Of a stretch of DNA of 64,000 nucleotides, positions 45,558-55,082 are shown piece by piece. Position numbers and translations under genes: made by a program. Every line of letters starts with the position of its first letter. Position 1 is the first letter of the stretch. This DNA is from Paenibacillus taichungensis (GTDB lineage Bacteria; Bacillota; Bacilli; Paenibacillales; Paenibacillaceae). The notes beneath the pieces are model-generated. The model did not search any database. It saw only the letters and a program-made list of their open reading frames with translations, and had not been told where the DNA came from. The DNA is taken from NCBI RefSeq assembly GCF_003287275.1, contig NZ_QEVW01000005.1, positions 806,001-870,000 on the forward strand. Reading direction: 5' to 3'.

Positions 45558-46076
45558 ATGGCACAAGAACGTACAGGCGCAGCCACCTTTAAAGGCAACC
45601 CTATTACATTGATCGGACCCGAGTTGAAAGTGGGCGATCAAGCACCCGATTTTACACTAAGTAAAAACCTGGTTGAAGATGCATCCCTGAAAGACTTCGC
45701 AGGTAAAATCAAATTAATCAGCGTTGTTCCTTCACTGGATACTGGCGTATGCGATGCTCAAACCCGTCGTTTCAATGTTGAAGCAGGAGATCTTGGAGAC
45801 AATGTTGTCGTATTGACAGTAAGCGTTGACCTTCCATTTGCACAAGCACGCTGGTGCGGAGCAGCCGGAGTTGACCGCGTCGTAACACTGTCCGATTACA
45901 AAACTCGTTCATTCGGTGAAGACTACGGTGTTCTGATCAAAGAATTCCAATTGGACATGCGCTCCATCTTCGTGGTGGATGCTGAAGACCGAATTACATA
46001 TGTGGAATATCTGCCTGAAATGACAGACTCCCCTAACTTCGAGCAAGCGATTTCCGCTGTAAAAGCCTTGCTGTAA
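45558..46076 (+). CDS. tpx: Thiol peroxidase
   Basis: A 172-residue peroxiredoxin that reduces hydroperoxides with electrons from thioredoxin. The peroxidatic Cys is in [15 protein letters not shown] (about 60) and the resolving Cys in QARWCGAAG (about 94), the spacing of the Tpx class. ATG 45558 has AAGGAGG 9 bp upstream. It is monocistronic with a terminator 20 bp after the stop. Confidence 0.97.
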   Translation: MAQERTGAATFKGNPITLIGPELKVGDQAPDFTLSKNLVEDASLKDFAGKIKLISVVPSLDTGVCDAQTRRFNVEAGDLGDNVVVLTVSVDLPFAQARWCGAAGVDRVVTLSDYKTRSFGEDYGVLIKEFQLDMRSIFVVDAEDRITYVEYLPEMTDSPNFEQAISAVKALL

Positions 46077-46096
46077 AAGGTAGTTCACGTTCAGAA

Positions 46097-46131
46097 CAAA
46101 AGCGAGGAAGGTTAACCTTCTCTCGCTTTTT
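46097..46131 (+). terminator. Intrinsic terminator of tpx
   Basis: AAAAGCGAG pairs with CTCGCTTTT around an inner GAAGG/CCTTC stem, followed by a T-rich run. Confidence 0.85.
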
Positions 46132-46149
46132 GTTATTCACCCATCTATT

Positions 46150-46542
46150 TCAATCATTTGACTTATACTTACTCAGCTTCTTATCCAATACGGAGAACAA
46201 GTTCATGATCGTGCGATAATTAGAACCCAGATCTCCCAGTGAACCACGTGAAGCCGAATACATATCGACCGCACTGCGTACAGGACTTACCGATATAATG
46301 GAAACCGTAATATCCATCGTCCGTCCAAAGGTAGTCCGCTTCTCCAGTATGACCTCTCCCACAGAAGGCACTTCATGCAGTACTTTATAACCCGGAATCT
46401 TTTTGAGTGTCGAAGAAACCTCTTCCCAGGCTCTGTCTTTGGATAAGTTATAATACCGTGTTTTTAATTTGGGATCCTTGGCTCGATCGCTGGTTCCCTC
46501 CATGCTGCGGATGATACCGACGAGCGTTCTCTTTAAGGTCAA
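46150..46542 (-). CDS. DUF1499-like small protein
   Basis: A 130-residue protein starting at TTG 46542 (MTLKRTLVGIIRSMEG), 9 bp after AAGGAGG; the open frame upstream has no site. The body (AWEEVSSTLKKIPGYKVLHE, and a C-terminal SASRGSLGDLGSNYRTI) resembles DUF1499 proteins, whose endings typically have a SxSRxGxxDxGxNxxR pattern. The function is unknown. It lies downstream of the structured RNA at 46666-46919 on the same strand, separated from it by a terminator, so read-through control is possible. Confidence 0.65.
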   Translation of the reverse strand: MTLKRTLVGIIRSMEGTSDRAKDPKLKTRYYNLSKDRAWEEVSSTLKKIPGYKVLHEVPSVGEVILEKRTTFGRTMDITVSIISVSPVRSAVDMYSASRGSLGDLGSNYRTIMNLFSVLDKKLSKYKSND

Positions 46543-46665
46543 GACCCTTCCTCCTTTGAATGTAACCGTTCCATTTATGTATACTAGTGTAACATTGTTC
46601 ATGTAGTAACAAAAGGGCAAGCGACACTTTTAACAAAATACAGCCAAATCAACAAAATAAGCTCA

Positions 46666-46919
46666 AATAAAAAGCACCCTGAAATTCCTGGATTAGAGGA
46701 AGAGTCAGGGTGCTGTACATGATAAAATAGGAACCCGCCTATGCCGTCCGGATACATTGTCTTATGAACCTGCTTAGCAGGTGGGTGGCCGCAAAAATGT
46801 TTTTTGAAGTCCCCATGTCATATAGACAGGGCGTTTCAGCAACATTCTGTATTGATCTCCCGAAGACATCATCATTGGTTCAAAACAACGAATAACCGAA
46901 ACGTACATCGCAGGATGTA
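46666..46919 (-). ncRNA. ssrS: Structured RNA with own promoter and terminator, probable 6S RNA
   Basis: On the minus strand a promoter (TTTACT, 17 bp, TATAAT) precedes about 250 nt without a reading frame. The region ends in a strong terminator (AGCACCCTGA/TCAGGGTGCT, then a T-rich run). The RNA can fold into a long rod: GATGTCTTCGG pairs with CCGGACGGCAT, ATACA with TGTAT, GAACC with GGTTC, and terminal hairpins include ACCTGC/GCAGGT. About 35-44 nt from the 5' end it has GTTTTGAACC, similar to the stretch of B. subtilis 6S-1 RNA that templates product RNA near position 40. Rod shape, size class, own promoter and this stretch together suggest 6S RNA, which binds sigma-A RNA polymerase. Homology was not tested; a cis-acting leader is the alternative. 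Confidence 0.5.
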
Positions 46920-46924
46920 CAATT

Positions 46925-46953
46925 ATTATATCCCTAACTGTGTAAAAAGTAAA
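46925..46953 (-). promoter_or_regulatory. Sigma-A promoter of the structured RNA
   Basis: On the minus strand there is TTTACT (46953-46948), a 17-bp spacer and a perfect TATAAT (46930-46925). The start of transcription would be near 46919. Confidence 0.7.
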
Positions 46954-46970
46954 TGGTGACAGCTCATGTT

Positions 46971-47807
46971 TTATTTTTGGATATTATCTTGTTTTTCGTC
47001 AGATGGCTTAATTTCAGATGGTTCAGCCGTCTCTATTGTCTCAACAGACTCCCCTGCCTGTTCAGCGGCTTTTGCAGCTTCCTCTTCTTCTTTCTTCAGC
47101 TGCATCTTCTCCATCTGCTCCTGCATCTTATTAAACGTAGCGTAGAAGTTGAAGAAAGCAAACCAGGCAACAATGCTAATAATGAAGAAGATGAACAAGA
47201 CCGGATAACGAAAACCGATATAGAACAACAATCCGCTTCCCAGCAACGTGGAAAATACACGGAATGGTCTAATCAGCGTCAATAGAACCGCATTTTTGAT
47301 AATCATTCCGATCGACATGTGATAGTGCACAACCATCGAGAAGAAGTTAAAGAGAGAAACAAACAGCAGCAGCAACAGTACGAGCATAATAATTCCGACC
47401 AGCTGCATATTCTTGAATTGTGTCATGTATACTGTGTAATCCAGATACATGATGGCAAACAGCAACGTATAGAAGATGCCTCCAATTAAACTCTGTTTGT
47501 AGTTCTCTTTGTAACCTACAAAGAAAGTACGGAAGATCGGCACGTCCGTATCACCCATATTCCATTTACGAACAACCGTAAACAGCGCCGACGTCGCCGG
47601 GAATAGTGTAAGCGGTGCCACAATGGCTATAGCCCAGTTCATTTGTAGTGATTCGTTAGCCAGGTTCTGCTGCATCACGAGCAGTTTCATAAACAAGAAA
47701 AACAAGAACGGAGACGAACAAATAGCCCACAACAGATTGGTTGCGGCCAGTCTCGTAATCCACTCTGTAAGTCGGTAGATCCCACCCATAGCTCCTTTAA
47801 ATTCCAA
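46971..47807 (-). CDS. YesL-like (DUF624) membrane protein with charged C-terminal tail
   Basis: A 278-residue protein with about five membrane helices arranged as in YesL (start GGIYRLTEWITRLAATNLLW, then PLTLFPATSALFTVVRKW). YesL-type proteins are usually ~210 residues and sit in sugar-uptake operons. This one adds about 50 residues of Lys/Glu-rich coiled coil (EQMEKMQLKKEEEEAAKAAE). The start is TTG 47807, 7 bp after GGAGGAG. It is monocistronic, 18 bp from the promoter of the structured RNA. Function unknown. Confidence 0.82.
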   Translation of the reverse strand: MEFKGAMGGIYRLTEWITRLAATNLLWAICSSPFLFFLFMKLLVMQQNLANESLQMNWAIAIVAPLTLFPATSALFTVVRKWNMGDTDVPIFRTFFVGYKENYKQSLIGGIFYTLLFAIMYLDYTVYMTQFKNMQLVGIIMLVLLLLLFVSLFNFFSMVVHYHMSIGMIIKNAVLLTLIRPFRVFSTLLGSGLLFYIGFRYPVLFIFFIISIVAWFAFFNFYATFNKMQEQMEKMQLKKEEEEAAKAAEQAGESVETIETAEPSEIKPSDEKQDNIQK

Positions 47808-47940
47808 ACAATTCTCCTCCTCCGCAGCCTTGCGTCTAGCCTTAATTCTAATAATATTAATATACCTTATTATAGATAGGAAAAGCCAGCCCTTCCCGAA
47901 AAGAGATCACCAGCATACTGGTTTGGCATAATCTGCACAT

Positions 47941-47972
47941 AAAAAAATGGAGCAGTCGCCCTGCTCCATTTT
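47941..47972 (-). terminator. Intrinsic terminator of the DEAD-box helicase gene
   Basis: AAAATGGAGCAG pairs with CTGCTCCATTTT and is followed on the minus strand by TTTTATG-type sequence. Confidence 0.85.
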
Positions 47973-47990
47973 CCAGTTCACACTTGTATA

Positions 47991-49574
47991 TTATTCGAAA
48001 GAAGAATCTTTGGCAGGACGACGTCCTTCATTGTTGCTTGGACGCGGTTTGCGGTCACGGTTGTAACCACCTTCTCTGCTTCCACTTCCACTACCACTGC
48101 TGTTACGATCGCGGTTGTATCCACCACGTCCACCGCCACTGCTGTTGCGATCACGGTTGTAACCACCGCCACCACCACTGCTGCGGTTGCCGCTGTAACC
48201 AGATGGTTTGCGTCCGCCAGAGCGAACATCCGGTTTACGACGTTTCGCACGAATCGGATCTTCAGGAGTCAGATCAACTTGAGCATCTTTTTTGTCACCT
48301 GTCAGGAGCTTCAGAGCAGCCGACAACAGTTGAACAGAATCATATTGCTCAAGCATTTGAATCGCGATACCTTTGTATTCGTTCAGTTCGCCAGATTGTA
48401 CGATTTCGAGCAAACGCTCAGCTGTCAAACGTTGTTTTCCTTCTACAGCCTCAGCCATTGTTGGCAGTGGTTTGCGAGGAATACGGTGACGTGTTACACG
48501 CTCGATGAAGTGCAGGTGGTCGATCTCACGCGGAGTAACGAAGGACCATGCAGCACCCTCTTTACCCGCACGACCTGTACGGCCGATACGGTGAACATAG
48601 CTCTCCGGATCTTGCGGAAGGTCAAAGTTCACAACGTGAGTTACGCCGGATACGTCGAGTCCACGTGCAGCTACGTCAGTTGCAACGAGTACATCAATGC
48701 TGCCGTCACGGAACTTACGCATTACTGTATCACGTTGGTTTTGCGACAAGTCACCATGAAGACCGTCAGCAGAGTATCCACGTTTTTGCAAAGCTTCAGC
48801 CAATTCGTCAACACGACGTTTAGTACGTCCGAATACGATCGCCAATTCAGGAGATTCCATATCCAACAAACGGCTGAGTGCTTCGAATTTTTGACGCTCA
48901 GGCACTTCGATGTAAGCTTGGTCAATCAAAGGCGCGCTTACTTGTTTAGGGATCACGGAAACGTGCTCAGGGTTGTTCAAGAATTGTTGAGCCAATTTTT
49001 GAATGTTAGGAGGCATTGTTGCTGAGAACAGCATCGTTTGACGCTCGTCTGGAACTTGTTTCAGGATGGATTGAATATCCTCCATGAAACCCATGTCGAG
49101 CATTTCATCTGCTTCATCCAATACAACAGTTTGTACATCATCGAGTTTGATTGTTTTGCGGTTGATATGGTCCAAGAGACGTCCTGGTGTACCAATGATG
49201 ATCTGTGGTTTTCTTTTCAGTGCACGGATTTGACGAACGATATCTTGTCCTCCGTAAATTGGCAGGGAGCGCAAACCTTTGAAGCGGGTGAGTTTTTCGA
49301 TTTCTTCGGCAACTTGGATCGCGAGTTCACGTGTAGGTGCCATAATGAGGGCGCGGATTTTTTCATCACTTTTGGAGATTTTGCTGATCAATGGAATACC
49401 AAATGCAGCGGTTTTACCAGTACCCGTTTGAGCTTGACCGATCAAGTCTCTTCCTTCAAGAGCAAGAGGGATTGATTTGGATTGAATCGGAGTTGCCTCT
49501 TCAAAACCAAGTTCGGTGATCGCTTGCAGCACCAGTGGTTCAAGATTGAAATCTGTGAAATTTAAATTTGTCAA
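47991..49574 (-). CDS. cshA: DEAD-box RNA helicase CshA
   Basis: A 527-residue ATP-dependent RNA helicase that unwinds RNA in ribosome assembly, cold adaptation and mRNA decay. The motifs are in order: Q motif ([17 protein letters not shown]), [38 protein letters not shown], then in domain 2 [13 protein letters not shown] and [12 protein letters not shown]. The C-terminal ~75 residues are a Gly/Arg/Asn/Ser repeat ([13 protein letters not shown] repeated about four times), a disordered RNA-binding tail. The start is TTG 49574, about 12 bp after AAGGAG. It is preceded by a long leader. Confidence 0.96.
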   Translation of the reverse strand: MTNLNFTDFNLEPLVLQAITELGFEEATPIQSKSIPLALEGRDLIGQAQTGTGKTAAFGIPLISKISKSDEKIRALIMAPTRELAIQVAEEIEKLTRFKGLRSLPIYGGQDIVRQIRALKRKPQIIIGTPGRLLDHINRKTIKLDDVQTVVLDEADEMLDMGFMEDIQSILKQVPDERQTMLFSATMPPNIQKLAQQFLNNPEHVSVIPKQVSAPLIDQAYIEVPERQKFEALSRLLDMESPELAIVFGRTKRRVDELAEALQKRGYSADGLHGDLSQNQRDTVMRKFRDGSIDVLVATDVAARGLDVSGVTHVVNFDLPQDPESYVHRIGRTGRAGKEGAAWSFVTPREIDHLHFIERVTRHRIPRKPLPTMAEAVEGKQRLTAERLLEIVQSGELNEYKGIAIQMLEQYDSVQLLSAALKLLTGDKKDAQVDLTPEDPIRAKRRKPDVRSGGRKPSGYSGNRSSGGGGGYNRDRNSSGGGRGGYNRDRNSSGSGSGSREGGYNRDRKPRPSNNEGRRPAKDSSFE

Positions 49575-49877
49575 AATTATTCATACTCCTTCTATATGGT
49601 GGACATGGTGGACAATCCACTTTGTTGTCTGTATTCTTAAGTAGCGTTAATATTTATAGGTTATCCCATCAAGTCGAATTATTTTCACAAACGAACATAA
49701 TTCGTGAATGGGTCCCCAACATAAGACTAAAACTACATACATGCGTTTGAAACATTTCAAATTTTATCGTTCCATTTGGAAAAAGTTTCCTACTCAAGAA
49801 TATCCACAAATCATTATATCACAAAACAATTCAAGATTACCAGCAATCTGGTTTTAAATATAAATGAGGTGATTAAA
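49575..49877. other. Divergent leader region between cshA and yitT
   Basis: About 300 bp, AT-rich. It contains a short direct repeat, TGGTGGACATGGTGGACA, near the cshA side. It must hold both promoters and the cshA leader. An open frame continues upstream of the yitT start without a ribosome binding site. I see no riboswitch core. Confidence 0.45.
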
Positions 49878-50699
49878 TTGCCCAAAATGGTTTGGCACTG
49901 TTTAGTGATCGTATTGGGTGCTGCAGCTATTGCCTGCGGCTTCAACTGGTTTTTGGTTCCCCATCAGCTTCTCAGCGGCGGGGTATCCGGTATTTCCATG
50001 CTTCTCGGCTATTTTACGAATTTGAATCTTAGTATAATGTATTTTGTTCTAAACATTCCTCTGCTCATTGCAGGTTGGTTTATTCTTGGACGACGTTTCA
50101 TTACATTAAGTATTGTTTCGGTAGCAGCCACTTCATGGTTCATCGGGCTTCTGCCTGTTTTTGCTGTGGCAACAGATCCCCTTCTGAGCTGTGTTTTTGG
50201 CGGTGTTTTAGTGGGATTAGGTACAGGAGTTTCCTTCCGAGTCGGCGGCTCGACGGGCGGGCTCGACATTGTTGGTTCCATTTTCACCCGTAATCGTGAT
50301 TTCCCGATTGGTACGGTAATGGCTGGCATGAACGGAGCCATTATTATGCTAGCAGGGTATCTGAATGATGACTGGAACATCGCGCTTGCCTCCATGGTAT
50401 CGATCTATATCACAGGCAAAGTGCTGGATCTGATTCACATCAGCCATGTCAAAGTCACCTTGTACATCATTACCAATGAAACCGAAGCGATGTTGAAAAA
50501 ATTGCTTGTTCGCCCTCGTGGGGTCACCAAAATCAAAACCCAGGGAGCATATACAGACATCGAAAAGGACATGTTAATGACAGTGACTACTCGCTACGAA
50601 CTCGTTGAAATCAAACGAATTATCAAGGAAACGGATCCGAACGCTTTTGTTAATATTGTGGAAACGGTTGGAGTTATGGGCTCTTTCCGCCGAAGTTGA
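49878..50699 (+). CDS. yitT: YitT-family membrane protein
   Basis: A 273-residue protein with about five membrane helices and a cytoplasmic C-terminal domain of about 80 residues (DUF2179, VKVTLYIITNETEAMLKKLL to the end). The signature GFNWFLVPHQLLSGGVSG and GGSTGGLDIVG matches YitT proteins, whose function remains unclear. The start is TTG 49878, 6 bp after GAGGTG; a methionine three codons later is the alternative. Confidence 0.92.
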   Translation: MPKMVWHCLVIVLGAAAIACGFNWFLVPHQLLSGGVSGISMLLGYFTNLNLSIMYFVLNIPLLIAGWFILGRRFITLSIVSVAATSWFIGLLPVFAVATDPLLSCVFGGVLVGLGTGVSFRVGGSTGGLDIVGSIFTRNRDFPIGTVMAGMNGAIIMLAGYLNDDWNIALASMVSIYITGKVLDLIHISHVKVTLYIITNETEAMLKKLLVRPRGVTKIKTQGAYTDIEKDMLMTVTTRYELVEIKRIIKETDPNAFVNIVETVGVMGSFRRS

Positions 50700-50868
50700 G
50701 ACAGATGTACGGTTAACAATTCTAAACATTGTGGTATAATAACGGTGTACGGCTCCTAAATATGTTGTATAGCAGGATGTACCCTTCAATTTCACAGAAC
50801 CATGTGCTTTTCCGAATCGCGCCGAATGACTTACCATTTTGGAATTCGAGTAGGGAAGGGTGATTATT

Positions 50869-51063
50869 GTGGATATGGAAACGGTAAAACTGTTTGAAAT
50901 CGTCAACAGATGGTGCCCGGAAATGCTCCCTTTCTTAAAACCGAATGAGCTCGACTCACTGATTGTTCTCCGGGATGGGCTGGGCATCCTGGAACAGGGA
51001 GACGCAATGGAAATCATTCAGTACAGTATTTGTGAGCATCAAAATGAGATTTACATTCAATAA
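50869..51063 (+). CDS. Small hypothetical protein
   Basis: A 64-residue soluble protein starting at GTG 50869, 8 bp after GAAGGG. It has METVKLFEIVNRWCPEMLPFL followed by a short beta segment and a C-terminus rich in Glu and Ile (MEIIQYSICEHQNEIYIQ). I do not recognise it. The ribosome binding site and the strong terminator behind it argue for a real gene. Confidence 0.6.
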   Translation: MDMETVKLFEIVNRWCPEMLPFLKPNELDSLIVLRDGLGILEQGDAMEIIQYSICEHQNEIYIQ

Positions 51064-51081
51064 TTTTTTTAGATTGATCAC

Positions 51082-51126
51082 GCCGCTTCTTGTGGGGGTT
51101 ACCCTCAACAGGAAGCGGTTTTCATT
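51082..51126 (+). terminator. Intrinsic terminator of the small gene
   Basis: CCGCTTCT pairs with AGGAAGCGG around a GAGGGTAACCCCC-type inner stem, then TTTTCATTTTT follows. Confidence 0.8.
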
Positions 51127-51223
51127 TTTCCCATGTGTTTCATCCCTTGAATAATATGGTTAAAAGCCCAGAGGCTTTATTGTATAATTCAAACATGGAA
51201 TGCACATAGGGGAGTGGAAATGA

Positions 51224-52405
51224 ATGAACCTGTTTTGGGCTTTACTGGCTATGGCGTGGGGAACCTTCAGTGGTACACCAGCTACTGCGGATCAAGGGAA
51301 TCAACCTTTTCAATCATTAACGAACAGTTTCAACACGGCCATCATTCAATCTCAAAAAGATCAGATCGTTATTGATGCGGATAACCCGCCTGCCAAAATT
51401 GACCCACAGCCTGATGCACCCGTTGTCAAAGGCATTTATGTGACGGCTTACAGCGCCGGTGGCGCACGCATGACATCATTACTCGATCTAATGGATAACA
51501 CAGAGCTCAATTCCATGGTCATTGATATCAAAGACGATCTTGGATACATAACTTACCCTACGGAGAACAAGACGTTACAGAAAATGGGCAAATCTCAGCC
51601 TTTTATCCGTGATATGGATGCCTTGATGAAACGTCTGCAAAAACATGATGTATACCCGATCGCACGAGTCGTTGTATTCAAGGATACAATTCTCGCCAAA
51701 AAAAATCCGGAGCTCTCTTTCCGCAACAAGGACGGTTCTGTATGGGCCAATGGCAAAGGCGACAGCTTCGTGAATCCCTACAGCAAGGAAGTATGGGATT
51801 ACAACATAGAGATCGCCAAGGAAGCTGCTAAATTGGGATTTAAAGAAATTCAGTTCGACTATGTTCGTTTTCCGGAAGGTTTTGAAACACGTGCAGACGC
51901 ATTAAAATACACTAAGTCTGACAAGTCCCGGGTCGACATTGTAGCCGAATTCGTGCAGTATGCACGCAAGGAGCTGGCACCGCTGGGTGTCCGAGTCTCG
52001 GTTGATATATTCGGTTACGCGGCCTCAGTACCCGCAGCCGAAGGTATTGGACAGGATTTTGTGAAAATATCTGAAAACGTGGATGTCATCTCACCGATGG
52101 TTTACCCAAGTCACTACTCCACCGGCTGGTACGGTGTGAAGGACCCAGACAAAGATCCCTATACAACCATCAAAGGCTCCATGAAAGATACACATAAGAA
52201 ACTTGATCCAATCAAAGAGCTAAAACCCGTTATCCGCCCATGGATTCAGGACTTTACCGCAAGCTGGCTAGGCAGTGGACATTACATCAAATACGGCAAA
52301 AAACAGGTAGAGGACCAAATTCGTGCGATGAAGGACATGAATGTGAATGAGTACCTGCTCTGGAATGCGTCCAATCGGTATACGCCAGACGTAAACTATA
52401 AATAA
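51224..52405 (+). CDS. DUF4015 putative glycoside hydrolase, exported
   Basis: A 393-residue protein. A short hydrophobic N-terminus (MNLFWALLAMAWGTFSG) suggests export. The body is a TIM-barrel of the DUF4015 type: KGIYVTAYSAGG, VIDIKDDLGYITYPT, FKEIQFDYVRFPEGF and VDVISPMVYPSHY, with acidic residues at the strand ends that fit catalytic positions. The substrate is unknown; relatives are placed with polysaccharide-cleaving enzymes. ATG 51224 has GGGGAG about 9 bp upstream. Confidence 0.85.
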   Translation: MNLFWALLAMAWGTFSGTPATADQGNQPFQSLTNSFNTAIIQSQKDQIVIDADNPPAKIDPQPDAPVVKGIYVTAYSAGGARMTSLLDLMDNTELNSMVIDIKDDLGYITYPTENKTLQKMGKSQPFIRDMDALMKRLQKHDVYPIARVVVFKDTILAKKNPELSFRNKDGSVWANGKGDSFVNPYSKEVWDYNIEIAKEAAKLGFKEIQFDYVRFPEGFETRADALKYTKSDKSRVDIVAEFVQYARKELAPLGVRVSVDIFGYAASVPAAEGIGQDFVKISENVDVISPMVYPSHYSTGWYGVKDPDKDPYTTIKGSMKDTHKKLDPIKELKPVIRPWIQDFTASWLGSGHYIKYGKKQVEDQIRAMKDMNVNEYLLWNASNRYTPDVNYK

Positions 52406-52437
52406 TGCACTCTTATTTTTGTTCAGTTTACTCCAAT

Positions 52438-52474
52438 AACCTCGTTCCGTCCTCATCTGGAGCGAGGTTTTTTA
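52438..52474 (+). terminator. Intrinsic terminator of the DUF4015 gene
   Basis: AACCTCG pairs with CGAGGTT (with adjacent TCC/GGA pairing), followed by a T-rich run. Confidence 0.8.
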
Positions 52475-52609
52475 CTACTCTCTTAACCTTACCTTCCGCA
52501 CAACCACATCCCCCCCTCCCTATTCAAATCGCTCAAAATCCACTACAATAAATAGCTGTCCGTACATGACAGTTTAGTGATAACTCTTAAGAATAGTGAG
52601 GCACTGCCA

Positions 52610-53977
52610 GTGAACATGACCACCACCAGTTTTTCTCAAAAAGTAAAGCAATTTCTGATTATATTTTTACCCATCTTTACAACACAAATTGCCCTATCTG
52701 CGATGTCGTTTTTCGATACGAATATGTCAGGCAAGTTCTCCCCGGCTGATCTCGCGGGTGTTGCCATTGGCACAAGTCTGTGGTTGCCGGTGCAAACAGG
52801 ACTAAGTGGTATACTGATTGGCATTACACCTGTCGTCTCCCACCTGCTCGGCTCAAAGCGTAACGACAAGATCGGTCATAGTGTCATTCAAGCCTTATAT
52901 CTCGGTGTGGCGGTCGGAATCGTCGTTCTTGCAGCAGGCACATTGCTGCTTAGTCCGATTCTAAACGGAATGCCATTGGAGCCGCGGGTTGCCCAAGTCG
53001 CCTTCTATTTTCTGTGTGCTTTGGCTTTTGGGGTTATCCCTCTTTTCGGCTACACTGTGCTGCGCAGTTTTATGGATGCACTGGGCCAGACACGGATCAC
53101 CATGATGATTACGCTGGTTTCGCTGCCTGTAAACATCTTTCTGAACTATTTGCTTATCTTTGGACGCTGGGGCTTTCCCCAACTGGGAGGTGTCGGAGCA
53201 GGGGTGGCCACTGCAAGTACATATTGGCTCATTTTTCTCCTCAGCCTCTTTTTCGTACACCGGATTGAGCCCTTTGCCCAATATGGGATTTTTCGAAAAA
53301 TGCCCAAAATTTCATTGAACAAATGGAAAGAGCTGCTCAAGATCGGCGTTCCCATCGGTTTCGCTACTTTTTTTGAAACCTCTATCTTTGCAGCAGTCAC
53401 ATTATTAATGAGCCGGTTCGACACCATTACGATTGCTGCACACCAGGCGGCCCTGAATTTCGCTTCTACGCTGTATATGCTGCCTGTGAGCATATGTATG
53501 GCCCTTACGATTCTTGTCGGCTATGAGGCAGGTGCAGGGCGTGTGAGAGATGCAAAGCAATACAGTCTCCTTGGTATCGGAGGTGCCATTGGGCTTTCTC
53601 TGTTAACCGCTGTGGTATTACTGGTATTCGGGGAACAAATTGCGGGCGTGTACTCGAATGATCGTGAAGTTATTGCTTTGACACAGCATTTCCTGATTTA
53701 CGCCATCTTCTTTCAAATCTCTGATGCCATTGCCACCCCAACACAGGGAGCACTTCGGGGCTACAAAGACGTGAATCCTGCATTGATTATAACGTTTGTT
53801 GCGTACTGGATCATCGGTCTACCTGTCGGCTACATCACGGCTACGTATACCTCACTCGGTGCATTTGGATACTGGGTTGGACTCATTACTGGCCTCGCCG
53901 TTGGAGCAACAGCGCTTCTCTGGAGATTGTTCCTTGTGCAGAAACAAGCATCGGTACGTTTGGCTGAAAATAAATAA
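52610..53977 (+). CDS. MATE-family efflux transporter
   Basis: A 455-residue protein with twelve predicted membrane helices. It shows the two-fold repeat of MATE pumps ([20 protein letters not shown] in the first half, and [20 protein letters not shown] with [17 protein letters not shown] in the second). It should export cationic drugs or metabolites using Na+ or H+. The start is GTG 52610 with GAGG 8 bp upstream; ATG 52616 is an alternative. Confidence 0.95.
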   Translation: MNMTTTSFSQKVKQFLIIFLPIFTTQIALSAMSFFDTNMSGKFSPADLAGVAIGTSLWLPVQTGLSGILIGITPVVSHLLGSKRNDKIGHSVIQALYLGVAVGIVVLAAGTLLLSPILNGMPLEPRVAQVAFYFLCALAFGVIPLFGYTVLRSFMDALGQTRITMMITLVSLPVNIFLNYLLIFGRWGFPQLGGVGAGVATASTYWLIFLLSLFFVHRIEPFAQYGIFRKMPKISLNKWKELLKIGVPIGFATFFETSIFAAVTLLMSRFDTITIAAHQAALNFASTLYMLPVSICMALTILVGYEAGAGRVRDAKQYSLLGIGGAIGLSLLTAVVLLVFGEQIAGVYSNDREVIALTQHFLIYAIFFQISDAIATPTQGALRGYKDVNPALIITFVAYWIIGLPVGYITATYTSLGAFGYWVGLITGLAVGATALLWRLFLVQKQASVRLAENK

Positions 53978-53990
53978 TGGAAATATAACA

Positions 53991-54030
53991 AAAAGAGCAC
54001 AGCCCGTGATAAAACGGGCTGTGCTCCTTT
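53991..54030. terminator. Two-way intrinsic terminator between the MATE gene and pfkA
   Basis: GAGCACAGCCCGT pairs perfectly with ACGGGCTGTGCTC around a 6-nt loop, with A-rich and T-rich flanks. Confidence 0.9.
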
Positions 54031-54056
54031 GATTTTAACTTTTGGTGATGACTTGA

Positions 54057-55028
54057 TTATTGGGACAAACGCTGTGCAAGCTGGTAAGTCTCCATATCGA
54101 AGTCTTTTTTGGTATTAACAACTTTATCAATGTCGGTCAGGGTCAGCTCACCCTTGATAATACCGCAACCTTTGTCTGTCTCTCCTGCGATCAGACTGCG
54201 TACGGCGAAATCTCCCAAACGACTGGCAAGGTTACGGTCAAACGGAGTTGGCGTACCTCCACGCTGAATGTGACCCAAGACAGTTACACGTGGCTCATAT
54301 GTTGGGCAGCGTTCCATCAGTTCTTTCGCTACATCCTCACCTTTACCCACACCTTCAGCAACGATGATGATACTGTGGCGTTTGCCATGTGCAAAGTTGG
54401 CTTTCATGCGATCTGCCACTTCGTCCATGTCAAACGGAACTTCCGGTACAAGAATTGTTTCTGCACCCGAAGCGAGTCCTGCATGTAAAGCGATATCGCC
54501 ACAGTGACGACCCATGACTTCAACGATGGAAGAACGTTCGTGTGAAGACATGGTATCGCGCAATTTGTTAACTGCATCTACTACTACGCTTACTGCTGTA
54601 TCGAATCCGATCGTGTAATCGGTGAAAGAAACGTCATTATCAATCGTTCCCGGAAGACCCATCGTGTTGATGCCCAACTTGCTCAGTTTGTTGGCGCCGT
54701 TATATGAACCGTCCCCACCAATAACAACCAGGCCGTCAATGCCGCGTGCACGCAGAATGTCTGCACCTTTTTGCTGACCTTCAGCGGTATAGAATTCCTT
54801 ACAGCGTGCCGATTGCAGAACCGTTCCCCCACGCTGGATGATATCCCCTACACTCCGCAAGTCCATTGGGAAAATATCGTTATTCAAAAGACCCTGGTAT
54901 CCACGTTGAACCCCGTACACTTCGAGACCGTGAAACAGTCCGCTGCGAACAACCGCACGAACAGCCGCGTTCATCCCTTGTGAATCACCACCGCTCGTTA
55001 AAACTGCGATTTTCTTTACTGCTGTCAT
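54057..55028 (-). CDS. pfkA: 6-phosphofructokinase
   Basis: A 323-residue glycolytic enzyme phosphorylating fructose 6-phosphate with ATP. GGDGSYNGA binds the nucleotide, LPGTIDNDV holds the catalytic Asp, and GHIQRGGTPTPFDR binds substrate. The N-terminal loop reads TSGGDSQGMNAA, where many PfkA proteins have GGDAPGMNA. ATG 55028 has GAGGAGGAAG 7 bp upstream. No pyk gene follows on the left, so it is not in the usual pfkA-pyk operon. Confidence 0.97.
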   Translation of the reverse strand: MTAVKKIAVLTSGGDSQGMNAAVRAVVRSGLFHGLEVYGVQRGYQGLLNNDIFPMDLRSVGDIIQRGGTVLQSARCKEFYTAEGQQKGADILRARGIDGLVVIGGDGSYNGANKLSKLGINTMGLPGTIDNDVSFTDYTIGFDTAVSVVVDAVNKLRDTMSSHERSSIVEVMGRHCGDIALHAGLASGAETILVPEVPFDMDEVADRMKANFAHGKRHSIIIVAEGVGKGEDVAKELMERCPTYEPRVTVLGHIQRGGTPTPFDRNLASRLGDFAVRSLIAGETDKGCGIIKGELTLTDIDKVVNTKKDFDMETYQLAQRLSQ

Positions 55029-55082
55029 GATGTTTCTTCCTCCTCTAGTTTCACTTCAGGCTCCCACCAAATCACGCCTGAC

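Noticed and set aside
47991..48250. Repeat array at the 3' end of cshA
   Set aside because: The near-identical units encode the Gly/Arg-rich tail of the helicase; there are no CRISPR-like spacers.
48279..49025. 248-codon open frame opposite cshA
   Set aside because: It is fully antisense to the helicase core, its product looks like no protein family, and no start site is evident.
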